Of a stretch of 64,000 nucleotides of DNA, positions 9,904-18,039 are shown in pieces. The translations under genes were made by a program, and so were the position numbers. Source of the DNA: Candidatus Bathyarchaeota archaeon (GTDB taxonomy: Archaea > Thermoproteota > Bathyarchaeia > Bathyarchaeales > SOJC01); contig JAGLZW010000033.1 of NCBI GenBank assembly GCA_023131225.1, positions 1 through 64,000 of the forward strand. Reading direction: 5' to 3'. Within the stretch, counting starts at the first letter, position 1. Every line of letters begins with the position of its first letter. Under the pieces are notes generated by a model. It worked only from the letters and a program-made list of their open reading frames with translations, ran no database searches and was not told the DNA's origin.

Positions 9904-10266
9904 TTATTTCTGGGTTTTCAGCCATTCAGCTACTTTTTGGAACAAGGGGTTGGTTGACATGTCGATGACTGGGACTATTATTTTTTCTTTTGTTTCGATT
10001 ATGGGTTTGTAGGTTGGCATGGGGGTGTAGCTTAGGAAGGCCCAGTAGATTCTTCTTTTTTCTATGAGTTCTTTTGCGGCTGCTTCGGTGTTTATGGACA
10101 GGGGGAAGTAGATGAAAGCTATACCTCGGGCCCAGTATATGCCTGCTGTTTTTCCTCCAGCGATGATGCTTGTGAATCGTGCCAGATCGTCTGGTGTTGG
10201 GAATTGGGTGCGTTCAATGACTATGATTTCTTTGAAGGGTTCGTATTTTATTGTGAGTTGGTTCAT
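9904..10266 (-). CDS. Hypothetical protein upstream of ribK
   Basis: A 120-residue protein with no recognised family. It begins MNQLTIKYEPFKEIIVIERTQ, has a hydrophobic central stretch GIYWARGIAFIYFPLS and ends with a charged helix EWLKTQK. It is 54 bases upstream of ribK on the same strand and in the same frame, so it probably shares its transcript. A role in flavin metabolism would be a guess based only on position. Confidence 0.6.
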   Translation of the reverse strand: MNQLTIKYEPFKEIIVIERTQFPTPDDLARFTSIIAGGKTAGIYWARGIAFIYFPLSINTEAAAKELIEKRRIYWAFLSYTPMPTYKPIIETKEKIIVPVIDMSTNPLFQKVAEWLKTQK

Positions 10267-10489
10267 TTTGTTGTTTTCTCCGTGTCTTCCTTATTTACTG
10301 CGCTTCATTTTTATTCTCTTCGCATATTTTAGGTTTGTATTTGTGCTTTTAGTGGTTTCTGGTTGGAGCGCGTAACCAGCTGAGCGGAATCGTGGCATAA
10401 CATAATTTATCATGCAACGGGAGTTCAAAACGATTGGATGAACACGCGACTTTATCTGCAATGATGTATGCTGTTGAAGACTGAAAGCT

Positions 10490-11908
10490 TTAATGGCGGG
10501 TTAGCTGTTTGGTTGTTCTTCGTTTTGTTGTGTGCCAGTTCCCTCTATACCCAGAGGCATACTTCACTACGCTAAACATCCGCGCCCACAAGTTGACGAA
10601 CCACAAAATCGAATAAAACGGTGTATAATACAACAGCCACTTGTGATTATACTCTCCATACGCAAACCGCAGCGCAACCGCCTGAGCCATCATGCCTACG
10701 AGTAACGCATAACCGCCGAACCACAGCAGGTTGAGTACAAACAGAATCCTGTCGGGTGCAAACCAGAACAAAAGCGGGAAACTGATGACTGCGGCGAACT
10801 CCACGAAGGCCCCAAAATATTCCACAACTAGACAATACCATAGGAGCAAACTTAGCCAACGTCTCTCCAGCAAAATATCTCGATGAACCCCTAATACGTT
10901 GTGCAGCCAGCCAACGAACCATCGAAGCCGCTGACTCCAAAAGCTATCAAGATCTCTGGGTGCAATAGTTCCGCACCGCGCTGCATTCAAATATCCCACT
11001 CCGTAACCGCGCTTTTGCAGCTCCAATGTAATCTCAGAATCCTCGGTGACCGATTTCAACCTTCTACTATTCAAAATGTCCCTGAGTACATCTGCCCTAA
11101 ATAGTCCAATCGCCCCGGGAACTACTAAGACAGCGTTTCCCAAGGCCTGTGCACACCGAAAAACGCTTAGCCCTTGACTATATTCTAGCTGCTGCAAAAC
11201 TACAAGCGGATTAGCCTCAGCCTCGCCGTCGCTGGGATGAACATAACCAGTAACCGCTACCTTTCCATTTCTAAGCATATATTCCACTAGACCTCGCAGC
11301 GCGTCCTTATGCCACCAAGAATCTGCATCCACAACCGCAACAACTTGGCCCAAAGCACGATTCACGCCGGTTCGCAAAGCCTCAGTCTTCCCTAAATTCG
11401 CCATATGCCGCACAACTCGCCCCTTAACCTTCGGATGCCGCCGCGTGTTCAACTGTAAACTTGCAAAGGCCACCTCATAACCAGCATCAATACTTCCGTC
11501 ATCTATGACAATAACCTCTACAGGTCCAGGATACTCAGTTGCACACCGGAACAAGCTGTCAATGCACCGTGGCAACTTTTTCTCCTCATTAAAGGCTGGC
11601 ACGACAAATGATACCATAGGATAAAATCCAACATTCTGTCGCTTCGCGTGGCGCCGTGACAGCCATGCGCTAACCGCTAACAAGCCTCCAACTCCGATGG
11701 CTAGGAAAGTAAACCATGAATAATATAGTGCAACAGTGGCATGCCATAGCCAACCTGCGGGCTGAAGCAAAGGCTCGTATCCAAACACTGTCATTGATAG
11801 CCACTGAGCCAAGACGGGGAAGCCCCACCAGGAAGCGAATGCCAAGATGAAAGGTAGCACTAATAGTGGATAATAGAGACGATTGGTTTTTGGCTTTGGA
11901 ACCGCCAC
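10490..11908 (-). CDS. Membrane processive GT2 glycosyltransferase
   Basis: A 472-residue enzyme with two N-terminal membrane segments (about 12-35 and 60-82), a cytoplasmic GT-A domain, and three or four C-terminal membrane segments (about 350-450). Catalytic features are VPAFNEEKKL (about 105-114), VIVIDDGS, the metal-binding VVDADSWW, the TEDSE acid-base region and the processivity motif SQRLRW. This layout resembles chitin, hyaluronan and poly-GlcNAc synthases that make and extrude a polymer. The GC content appears higher than in neighbouring genes, possibly marking transfer. The gene stands alone, divergent from the HTH-TM fragment. Confidence 0.85.
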   Translation of the reverse strand: MAVPKPKTNRLYYPLLVLPFILAFASWWGFPVLAQWLSMTVFGYEPLLQPAGWLWHATVALYYSWFTFLAIGVGGLLAVSAWLSRRHAKRQNVGFYPMVSFVVPAFNEEKKLPRCIDSLFRCATEYPGPVEVIVIDDGSIDAGYEVAFASLQLNTRRHPKVKGRVVRHMANLGKTEALRTGVNRALGQVVAVVDADSWWHKDALRGLVEYMLRNGKVAVTGYVHPSDGEAEANPLVVLQQLEYSQGLSVFRCAQALGNAVLVVPGAIGLFRADVLRDILNSRRLKSVTEDSEITLELQKRGYGVGYLNAARCGTIAPRDLDSFWSQRLRWFVGWLHNVLGVHRDILLERRWLSLLLWYCLVVEYFGAFVEFAAVISFPLLFWFAPDRILFVLNLLWFGGYALLVGMMAQAVALRFAYGEYNHKWLLYYTPFYSILWFVNLWARMFSVVKYASGYRGNWHTTKRRTTKQLTRH

Positions 11909-12051
11909 CTTTCTCCCTTCAATAGGAAACTACGGTTTGAACGTAAAATAAGTCCTATTCCTCAAAATATAATATTCCAACAGGAAAACATGATGCTAAG
12001 CCATAAATACCTTACGTGGCCATCTTAGGAGACAACTTGTGGTGCCTACCT

Positions 12052-12300
12052 ATGGACGAGCAATCCCGTTACTATACTCTGCTTCGAGACCCTGCCCGTC
12101 GGAAAACAATTGAAATACTGGGCGAGCAGGAGAAGATTGGCTTCAAAGAGCTTAAACAGTTGTTGGGGCTGGAAACTATCCCAACACTGATAACTCCTGG
12201 GTTGCTTCTGCTGCTAGTGGGCACGGCGTCAATCATTACTTTGGCTGTTCTAGCTGTCCGTTGGAAAAGAAGAACAGTAAACATCGTGGGAACTCAATAA
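12052..12300 (+). pseudogene. Winged-helix/membrane-tail fragment, probably internally deleted
   Basis: The N-terminal part (MDEQSRYYTLLRDPARR onward) is an ArsR-like winged-helix start ending at KQLLGL, just where the recognition helix should begin. The frame then runs directly into TIPTLITPGLLLLLVGTASI and a basic WKRR tail, a single C-terminal membrane segment. The full-length protein type would be an HTH domain joined by a long middle part to a membrane anchor, so this 83-residue product looks like an in-frame internal deletion. It may be an inactive relic or a tiny anchored protein. The ATG at 12052 is preferred; a longer N-terminal extension is possible. Confidence 0.5.
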
Positions 12301-12368
12301 CCTCTTTTTTCTTTTTTGGCATTTCAGACTGAGAATTTATAAAAGGGTACGCTAGGTGAGCCATGGTG

Positions 12369-12716
12369 TTAAGGTTTTTTTATCCAGTATATCGTCGGTC
12401 CGCCTTTGATGCGGGGGCAGTTATTGTTGTTAGTGTTGTTGCTTAAGATTTCAATGATTTCTTTGTAGCTTTGCATGTATTCACAGCCTTTCTTCGTTGT
12501 CCTGTAAATGTTCTTTCCCTTTCTATCTATGATTTCAAGTAGCTGTGTTTCCAACAGCAATTTAAGGTACGTGTTCAATTGGGCAAAACTTAGGTTAGCT
12601 TTGTACATGATTTGAGTTTTTAATGCTCCATCTTTGGCGATGTCGAGCATTTCTGCAATGATAAATAAGCGGTCTCTACGTTTGCGTGGGTTGTCCCAGT
12701 TTATCAATCTATACAC
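12369..12716 (-). CDS. Winged-helix transcriptional regulator (PF14947-like)
   Basis: A 115-residue protein. RRDRLFIIAEMLDIAKDGALK (first helices), then THIMY-type block TQIMYKANLSFAQL and YLKLLLETQLLEI form the small archaeal winged helix seen four times in this window. The wing carries KGKNIYRTTKKGCEY. The tail is Asn-rich and unusual, ending WIKKP. It probably binds DNA as a dimer and acts on nearby genes, but the target is unknown. It is convergent with the HTH-TM fragment. Confidence 0.75.
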   Translation of the reverse strand: MYRLINWDNPRKRRDRLFIIAEMLDIAKDGALKTQIMYKANLSFAQLNTYLKLLLETQLLEIIDRKGKNIYRTTKKGCEYMQSYKEIIEILSNNTNNNNCPRIKGGPTIYWIKKP

Positions 12717-12984
12717 CTTGTCTAGAAATATCGTCTATAACATTCACGGGTGAGGCAGGTTAAAAGGGGTGTTTCGTAAGATTCTATATTCCGTGGGGCG
12801 ACATATTTTCGCGCGCACATTTGGCTTGACGCTTGTGAAATGGTCTTGATAGTTTTCTTGTTGAGTAGAACAGTTTGGTTGATTTGGGAAGGTGAGGCGT
12901 CGTTTTTTGACGTGTGGATGGTGTTGTGGGTGTATTTGTGTGCGACGTTTCTACGAGAATGTTTATTAAGACTTCAGATTTCAT

Positions 12985-13452
12985 ATGCTTTGGGTCGAGA
13001 AAATGCTCAACCAAAGATTCTCCACAATAATCCTCCTAACAGTCATAACCATGGCGGTCACAGCAGTAGTCATAACTTCCGGACTACTGTTCGGAAGCAA
13101 AACAATCAACAACCAAGGCAACGTCAACTCCATAGGAGTAGGCGTCTACTGGGAAAACGCGTGCATAAACGAAGTATCAACAATTGATTGGGGCTATATG
13201 GAGCCTGGCGCAAGCCAAAACGTCACCATCTACATTCAAAATGAAGGCACAGTCCCTATGACGTTGAACATGACAGCCGACAACTGGATCCCTTCTTCAG
13301 CTTCAACGTACATAACGTTAAGTTGGAGCAGCGAAGGCAGCCAAGTTAATGCTAATTCGGTTCTAGAAGCGGTCTTAACCCTGTCAGTGGCATCAAATAT
13401 CAGTGAGATTGATAGCTTCAGCTTCGACATAACTATAACAGGCATCGAGTAG
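12985..13452 (+). CDS. Membrane-anchored exported GVYW-family protein
   Basis: A protein of about 150 residues with an N-terminal membrane segment (TIILLTVITMAVTAVVITSG, about 14-33) and an outside domain starting NSIGVGVYW (about 48-56). The domain has the pattern GVYW...C...V..IDWG...PG....V.IYIQNEG, then NW, YITLSW and a final FSFDITITG. The same pattern recurs at 16074-16589, 22249-22803 and 29170-29799, so this is a local family. It looks like an all-beta domain, perhaps an SipW/TasA-like or bacterial-Ig-like fold. The function is unknown. An in-frame ATG six codons in (MLNQRF) is an alternative start. Confidence 0.7.
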   Translation: MLWVEKMLNQRFSTIILLTVITMAVTAVVITSGLLFGSKTINNQGNVNSIGVGVYWENACINEVSTIDWGYMEPGASQNVTIYIQNEGTVPMTLNMTADNWIPSSASTYITLSWSSEGSQVNANSVLEAVLTLSVASNISEIDSFSFDITITGIE

Positions 13453-13685
13453 CACATTCAAAATCTCCCATGTTCTTTAAACCCATGTTTTCCTTTTTTT
13501 TATTGGTGACAGAGAAACCTTTCAGAATTTTCAAACGATTCCGTAGTTTAAATGTTTTCCAGAGCCTAATCTAGGATCGCCTCAGCTGCAGTGGCTGGTT
13601 TGCAGAATTGCTGAGGGAATCTGATGCTACTGGTCTAAAAGTGTTTGTACTTGCAAGTAAATGGTGCTGAGATATTTGGAATAGT

Positions 13686-14198
13686 TTATTTTTGTGTGGT
13701 GTGGTTTTTGCGTTTTGTGCGCGTTGGAGTAACTTTATTTCGGAATGCTATTATTCCGAAGGCTGCAAGAAATGCTATGAGGATTGTTATTGTTCCTAGG
13801 GGAACCTCGGGGACCACGTTGTTGATGGTAGTGGTATAGTGAGTAGAGGTTGGCGGAATAGAGGTTGTTTTGGGTATTGTGTCTCCTGTTTGTTCAGTGA
13901 CTATTACTTCCCAGCGTCCAGCTTTGTCTGTGATTCCGTTTATTATTTTGTCATAATCATGGGTGTAAGAAGTTTCTTTGTAGCGGGTCTTACCTTCGGG
14001 GTCTATAACGGTGATGTCAAATGGGGTTTTTGTTGAATAAGTGATTATTCTTACTTTTTCGCCCATTTCGAAGGTGCTTGCTGTGGTGCCGTCTTCTTTT
14101 GCGACGTATACGTTTATTGCATACGTTTGTTGTGCTAGAGACAGAATTATTACTACAGCGAATGCTATGGCCGTTAGAATGTGCCTGCTCTTTTGCAT
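13686..14198 (-). CDS. Surface protein with C-terminal VPEVPLG sorting-type tail
   Basis: A 170-residue exported protein: signal peptide ending near TYA (about 1-27), a beta-rich domain with a PEGKTRYKETSYTHDYDKI stretch, a Thr/Ser-rich linker, then VVPEVPLGTITILIAFLAA and a basic end (RNKVTPTRTKRK). A short motif followed by a hydrophobic helix and basic residues is the tripartite layout of exosortase/archaeosortase substrates such as PGF- and PEF-CTERM. The same motif ends the protein at 20261-20839, and an archaeosortase is encoded at 18040-20088. It is probably processed and anchored by that enzyme. Confidence 0.75.
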   Translation of the reverse strand: MQKSRHILTAIAFAVVIILSLAQQTYAINVYVAKEDGTTASTFEMGEKVRIITYSTKTPFDITVIDPEGKTRYKETSYTHDYDKIINGITDKAGRWEVIVTEQTGDTIPKTTSIPPTSTHYTTTINNVVPEVPLGTITILIAFLAAFGIIAFRNKVTPTRTKRKNHTTQK

Positions 14199-14261
14199 AT
14201 GTTCACCCTTTCTGGTCTCTCATTTTGGAGGCAGAAGTTTAAAGGTTTCGGTTATGTTGTA

Positions 14262-14975
14262 CTAGAAAATGTGTTCGAGTTTTCTATTTGTTTCGTTTGG
14301 TTGGTAGTAGAGATTCGGATTTTGCGAGGTTGTACGTGTCGAAAATGGTTTTCTTTGAATCGATTTGAAAACGTTGATTATGGACAGTGTAAAGAGAATT
14401 AAGTAAGCGATATGTGGAATTAAAAGCGTATATGCATGCGCAAGTTCAAAGGGGACTGAAACGGGGAAGTAGAGGAGTGAAGGGAACAAAACTGTTAGGG
14501 CGAGTATAGAAAGATATGGGTGTGGCAGATGGCTTTTCAGTAGCTTTTGTATGTCTTTTGTTTTGAGCATTACCGCCCCTGCGACTAGGAAGCTGCTCCA
14601 TTCTAGGATTATGTTGGTTTGGCTTAGTATGCTGATTGGCAGGCCGTACCATGTTGAGGTTATAGGCGAGAGAAGTTGGGCTCCTTGCATTTGTGCACCG
14701 CCTGTTATGAAGTCTCCGATTAGGCTGTGTTGTGCTAGTGCGGCGAAATAGGGTATTGCTTTGCTTCTGTATCGAATGAAGAGTGGGGTGAATATTGCTG
14801 TTGCAGTTATGATTGAGTGGGTTATGGTTCGGTGTTCCACGCCGGGGATTAGTATGTCTACGTCGGGTATTAGTGAGAGTAGAAATATTAGTGGTAGATT
14901 GATTTTTTGTTTGAGAAGCTTCGCTGATATTTTAGCTGAGAGGTAGCCGAGTGATAGGTGGCCTACTGCAAACGT
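14262..14975 (-). CDS. DUF457/YdjM-like membrane metal-dependent hydrolase
   Basis: A multi-pass membrane protein with the family's metal-ligand pattern: FAVGHLSLGYL near the start, LSLIPDVDILIPG, HRTITHSI and later HSLIGDFITGG. The conserved N-terminus starts immediately after an ACG codon at 14975, where family members have ATG; no ATG, GTG or TTG lies between there and the upstream in-frame stop. A GGAG lies about 10 bases ahead. A later ORF start would drop the first catalytic His. The gene shares a perfect 106-bp repeat with the fragment at 15882-16067. The substrate is unknown. Confidence 0.7.
   Translation of the reverse strand, partial: TFAVGHLSLGYLSAKISAKLLKQKINLPLIFLLSLIPDVDILIPGVEHRTITHSIITATAIFTPLFIRYRSKAIPYFAALAQHSLIGDFITGGAQMQGAQLLSPITSTWYGLPISILSQTNIILEWSSFLVAGAVMLKTKDIQKLLKSHLPHPYLSILALTVLFPSLLYFPVSVPFELAHAYTLLIPHIAYLILFTLSIINVFKSIQRKPFSTRTTSQNPNLYYQPNETNRKLEHIF
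14765..14870. repeat. 106-bp perfect direct repeat, copy A
   Basis: Identical over 106 bases to 15896-16001. Both copies encode the same part of a DUF457/YdjM-like protein (IPDVDILIPG through FIRYR), while the flanks differ. Perfect identity inside diverged flanks suggests recent gene conversion or duplication. Confidence 0.9.
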
Positions 14976-15100
14976 GGTCTTTGCGCTCCAAACGAGAGAA
15001 TGCTTTCGCTAAAATAATCTTTGTTTCCTAATAAAGCGTGTGATTACTGACAGTTACTTGGTGAAGGCGTGTTTGAAAAAGTGTTATGGGAGGTTTTTTG

Positions 15101-15565
15101 TTATGATGGTTTAGTTATTTGGTTTGGCGATATTAGTGTGTCTTTCAGCCCTTTATCGCCGATGAACTTTTTGAGTTGTGTGTCTAATGTTAAGAGTTTG
15201 AGGTTGAGGTGGAGCGAGGTTGAGTATAATATGTTGTCTATCATGTCCTTGTGGCCCAGTTTCTGTAGTCTCAAGGCTTCGTTGAATATTTCTGGGTTTT
15301 CATCTACCTTCGTGTATCTGTCGGCTTTCATTATGCTTTTGAGGCCGATTTTGAAGCGTTCTTCGTTGAATGTTTGTGATGTTAAAAATCTGGATGTTAC
15401 CCATAGTGATTCTAAAATGCTGAATTGGGAATAGTATATTTTTGCGTTTGTTTCATCAAGTTTTTTCAGTCCCTTTGAAACCTCTTTGCCTACGTTTATT
15501 CCAAGGGTTGGAAGTATAAATGATGTGTCAAGGAGAATGCTTAGTGTGGATTGCTTGTTCTTCAA
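15101..15565 (-). CDS. vapC: PIN-domain toxin (VapC family)
   Basis: A 154-residue PIN-domain RNase. It begins with LLDTSFILPTLGI, whose Asp is the first metal ligand; a Glu follows in SILESLW, and acidic residues lie in GHKDMIDNIL and LLTLD near the end. VapC toxins cut tRNA or rRNA. Its start overlaps the end of the upstream AbrB-type antitoxin gene by 38 bases, the typical arrangement for coupled toxin-antitoxin genes. Confidence 0.82.
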   Translation of the reverse strand: MKNKQSTLSILLDTSFILPTLGINVGKEVSKGLKKLDETNAKIYYSQFSILESLWVTSRFLTSQTFNEERFKIGLKSIMKADRYTKVDENPEIFNEALRLQKLGHKDMIDNILYSTSLHLNLKLLTLDTQLKKFIGDKGLKDTLISPNQITKPS

Positions 15566-15782
15566 TGCTTATTTCCTCGATTTGATCGTGGGTTATGGAT
15601 GCAAACCTTTCGCCTGAAAGGGCCAGGTGAATAGGATCTTGGATACTTTCTATGACGAGTGTGTTTCCAACGATTCGTAGTGATATTTTTTGTCCTTCTT
15701 TTAGTCCGAGGGTCTTGACCACGGCCTTCGGTATGTAGATGGCGTATTTTTTTCCGATTCGGGTTTGCATAGTCAGACTCAA
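15528..15782 (-). CDS. vapB: AbrB/SpoVT-type antitoxin of VapBC pair
   Basis: An 84-residue protein with a swapped-hairpin AbrB domain: TRIGKKYAIYIPKAVVKTLGL, then EGQKISLRIVGNTLVIES. Such proteins bind their own promoter and neutralise the toxin through the C-terminal tail (here EEISIEEQAIHTKHSP). It overlaps the vapC gene downstream. One of three VapBC pairs in the window. Confidence 0.82.
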   Translation of the reverse strand: MSLTMQTRIGKKYAIYIPKAVVKTLGLKEGQKISLRIVGNTLVIESIQDPIHLALSGERFASITHDQIEEISIEEQAIHTKHSP

Positions 15783-15881
15783 GGCTGTTCACCAGGAAAG
15801 TATTGGATTGCCGGACTTAAAAATGTTTTCTGGTAACCTGTAAACAGGTTTTTTTTGTCTTGAATAGAAGGATGCTTTTGC

Positions 15882-16067
15882 TCAAGTAATTTCTGTTCTG
15901 TATCGAATGAAGAGTGGGGTGAATATTGCTGTTGCAGTTATGATTGAGTGGGTTATGGTTCGGTGTTCCACGCCGGGGATTAGTATGTCTACGTCGGGTA
16001 TCATTGAGAGTAGGAGTACGAGTGGGAGGTTGACTTCTTGTTTCAGCTTTGGATGTGAGCAAAACAT
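15882..16067 (-). pseudogene. Truncated DUF457/YdjM-like gene fragment
   Basis: Encodes about 60 residues: a shortened N-terminus (MFCSHPKLKQEVNLPL), LSMIPDVDILIPG, HRTITHSIITATAIF, and a stop soon after FIRYR. It matches only the first quarter of the full protein at 14262-14975, with one 106-bp stretch identical at DNA level. The GHLSLGYL part present in the intact copy is missing here, so both ends look damaged. It is a relic, possibly a donor or product of gene conversion. Confidence 0.75.
15896..16001. repeat. 106-bp perfect direct repeat, copy B
   Basis: Second copy of the repeat at 14765-14870, same orientation, spaced 1.1 kb apart with the vapBC pair between them. Identity stops sharply at both ends. 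Confidence 0.9.
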
Positions 16068-16073
16068 ATTAGT

Positions 16074-16589
16074 TTGGTTCGCATAATTGTTGTTTTTGGG
16101 AGAAAGTTGCTGGGAAGGTTCTCGCCGTCCGTTGCAAAGGATGTTTTCTCAGCTTTGCCTCCAATATTTAAACTCCTTATTGTATTAGCGATAGTGAATG
16201 GATTTTTGATAGCGAACACTGCAAGCACGCAGTTTGTGGTTTTTCGGAACACTGCAATTGTTAAGTCGATTGATATTGGTGTTTACTGGGACGTTGACTG
16301 TACAAGCCCTGTGGAAGCTATTGATTGGGGTATTATTGAACCTGGTGAAAACAAGACTGTGGATGTTTATGTGAGGAATGAGGGAAACTCGGAGTTGGTT
16401 TTGTCGATTTGGGCTGCCAACTGGTCGTCGCCTGAGGTGGAGCATTACATAAATTTTACTAGTGATTATCAAGGTCAACCTATTGGGGTTGATGGTGCGA
16501 TACGTGTTGCGTTGATTTTGTCTCTGTCTTGGGATGTTAGAGATATAACGGCGTTCAGCTTCGATGTGGTAATTGAAACACATGTGTAG
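16074..16589 (+). CDS. Membrane-anchored exported GVYW-family protein
   Basis: A 171-residue relative of the protein at 12985-13452. It has a basic N-terminus, a membrane segment (IFKLLIVLAIVNGFLIA, about 31-47), then SIDIGVYWDVDC (about 65-76), VEAIDWGIIEPGENKTVDVY and RNEG, ANW, YINFTSDY, and a closing FSFDVVIETHV. The single Cys after GVYW is shared with two other members. The function is unknown. The start lies only seven bases from the divergent DUF457 fragment, so its promoter overlaps that relic. Confidence 0.7.
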   Translation: MVRIIVVFGRKLLGRFSPSVAKDVFSALPPIFKLLIVLAIVNGFLIANTASTQFVVFRNTAIVKSIDIGVYWDVDCTSPVEAIDWGIIEPGENKTVDVYVRNEGNSELVLSIWAANWSSPEVEHYINFTSDYQGQPIGVDGAIRVALILSLSWDVRDITAFSFDVVIETHV

Positions 16590-16708
16590 TTGAACAGTAC
16601 TATTCGCATTCTACGCTAGCGCATATCGTGAATTTGGTGGGTGTCTTCGCATTGGTTAGTGTTTGTTGCAATTTTGATTGTGGGGCATTTCTGAAAGGCT
16701 ATCGCTGG

Positions 16709-16759
16709 GGATTCAACCGAAGCATGTTTTGTTGCAGAAATCGGTTGAGTCCAGTTTTT
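16709..16759 (+). terminator. Long hairpin with T-run, possible terminator
   Basis: A 12-bp stem (GGATTCAACCGA with TCGGTTGAGTCC, one G-T wobble), 20-base loop, followed by AGTTTTT. It lies between two convergent genes, after the GVYW gene ending at 16589 and before the end of the minus-strand gene at 16803. The position suits transcription termination or mRNA end protection. Confidence 0.5.
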
Positions 16760-16802
16760 AGGGATAAGAAGGGTTATTGTAGCGTAGGGTTATTTTGACG
16801 AG

Positions 16803-17009
16803 TTAGAAAGGTTGAAAAATTCGTAGCAATACTGTGAGCATGAATGCCATGCCGACTCCGATGGATATCAGTCTTAGGCGGGTTCTTTCGATGACGATGT
16901 CGCTGAGGTATGTTGTGGGGGAAGATAAGAGCTCAGAGGTCACGAGTAGGATTATTGCTGTTATTGCCAGCCAGAGTCCGATGTCAGATGTTGACAGTGG
17001 GAAGTTCAT
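16803..17009 (-). CDS. Small two-helix membrane protein
   Basis: A 68-residue protein beginning MNFPLSTSDIGLW with two membrane segments (about 9-27 and 45-64) and a short polar loop containing SDIVIERTRLR. Its ATG is two bases after the TAG of the upstream membrane protein gene, so they are surely cotranscribed. No family is recognised. It may be a subunit partner of the 17012-17941 product. Confidence 0.65.
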   Translation of the reverse strand: MNFPLSTSDIGLWLAITAIILLVTSELLSSPTTYLSDIVIERTRLRLISIGVGMAFMLTVLLRIFQPF

Positions 17010-17011
17010 TT

Positions 17012-17941
17012 CTAGGCTCCTAGGATTTGAAGCCAAACTTGAATGGTTTGGTTGTCGAGTGATACTTCGTCTTTTGCGATTGTGACCATTTTGCCGGTGG
17101 TTTTGGCTATTGCACATGCTATGGCGCTTACGATTGGGCATCCGAGTAAGTGTATGCTTTTTAGGTTTTCTTCTTTGCTGTACAGGTCTTTGTAGGTTGA
17201 GTCTACGATTTTCAAGTGGGCTGTGTTTTTTTCGGGTTTTATTTCGATTTCTTTGGCTAGTTGGAAGTGTTCGAGGATTATGTTTGACAGGCTGTCGCAT
17301 AGTTCGTTGAGGTTGAGGCGGGTCAAGTCTGTTTTTAGTTCTTTTTCGAAGAGGGCTAGTAGGCCTAAGCCGGGTGGGGCGATGCTTATTCCTTTCGGGT
17401 TTTCGAGGAGAAAGCGGCTTTTTGCCATTTCTTCTATGGAGGGCATGCTGGCGTCGCTGTCAGCGGATATGAAGACTATCATGTTTTTGAGGCCTTTGAG
17501 GTATTCTGGGAGATAGATGTCTTTTGGGTAGGGTGGTATGTAGAAGCTTTTTCCTTTGTAGTTGAGGTCCTTGATTATTCGGTCGATTGTTGAGTATGTT
17601 GTGATTGCGGTGGAGTCTAGGAGGGTGCTTTGGACGTATTTTATGGGTCGGACGAAGAAGAATAGGGCGCCCCAGAAGGTTAGGCCTAGGCCTATAAAGG
17701 CCAGTACGGATGAGGTTGTATATATTGAGAAGGCAAGGGATAATATGCCTGGAATTAGGAAGATTATTCCGATTTTGCCTGAAGGGATCCGTCTGGACTT
17801 TGTTAGTTCGAGTTTCAGGTTTTCGTTTTCAGCTTGAAGTTGTTTGACTGTTTCTACTAGGTATTGAGTAGTTGATAGCTCCGCTGATTTGTCTTCAGTT
17901 TTTTGTTTTTTCTGTGATTTTCCGGTTTTGTCAAGTGCCAT
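17012..17941 (-). CDS. Hypothetical membrane protein with N-terminal coiled coil
   Basis: A 309-residue protein: charged N-terminus, a coiled-coil stretch (STTQYLVETVKQLQAENENL, about 24-43, onward), two adjacent membrane segments (IGIIFLIPGILSLAFSIY and the following hydrophobic helix), then a cytosolic domain of about 190 residues with PPYPKDIYLPEYLKGLKN, PPGLGLLALFEKELKTDL and HLLGCPIVSAIACAIAKTTGK. The last part could bind a ligand near its Cys pair. It lies 98 bases downstream of the archaeosortase gene on the same strand, hinting at a shared function in envelope assembly. The ATG at 17941 is preferred over an upstream TTG. Confidence 0.65.
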   Translation of the reverse strand: MALDKTGKSQKKQKTEDKSAELSTTQYLVETVKQLQAENENLKLELTKSRRIPSGKIGIIFLIPGILSLAFSIYTTSSVLAFIGLGLTFWGALFFFVRPIKYVQSTLLDSTAITTYSTIDRIIKDLNYKGKSFYIPPYPKDIYLPEYLKGLKNMIVFISADSDASMPSIEEMAKSRFLLENPKGISIAPPGLGLLALFEKELKTDLTRLNLNELCDSLSNIILEHFQLAKEIEIKPEKNTAHLKIVDSTYKDLYSKEENLKSIHLLGCPIVSAIACAIAKTTGKMVTIAKDEVSLDNQTIQVWLQILGA

Positions 17942-18039
17942 ATCTTTCGTGAGCAATTAATGTAGCTTTATCTTTTAAAGTTTCCAATTCATTTATGTAC
18001 GCATTCGATCTTTTAGGCGTTGATTAATTCAAAGAAGGT

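Noticed and set aside
12840-13187. Plus-strand frame starting MVLIVFLLSRTV overlapping the GVYW gene
   Set aside because: The C-terminal part is an out-of-frame shadow of the GVYW gene, and the first part has T/G-rich composition typical of intergenic DNA here.
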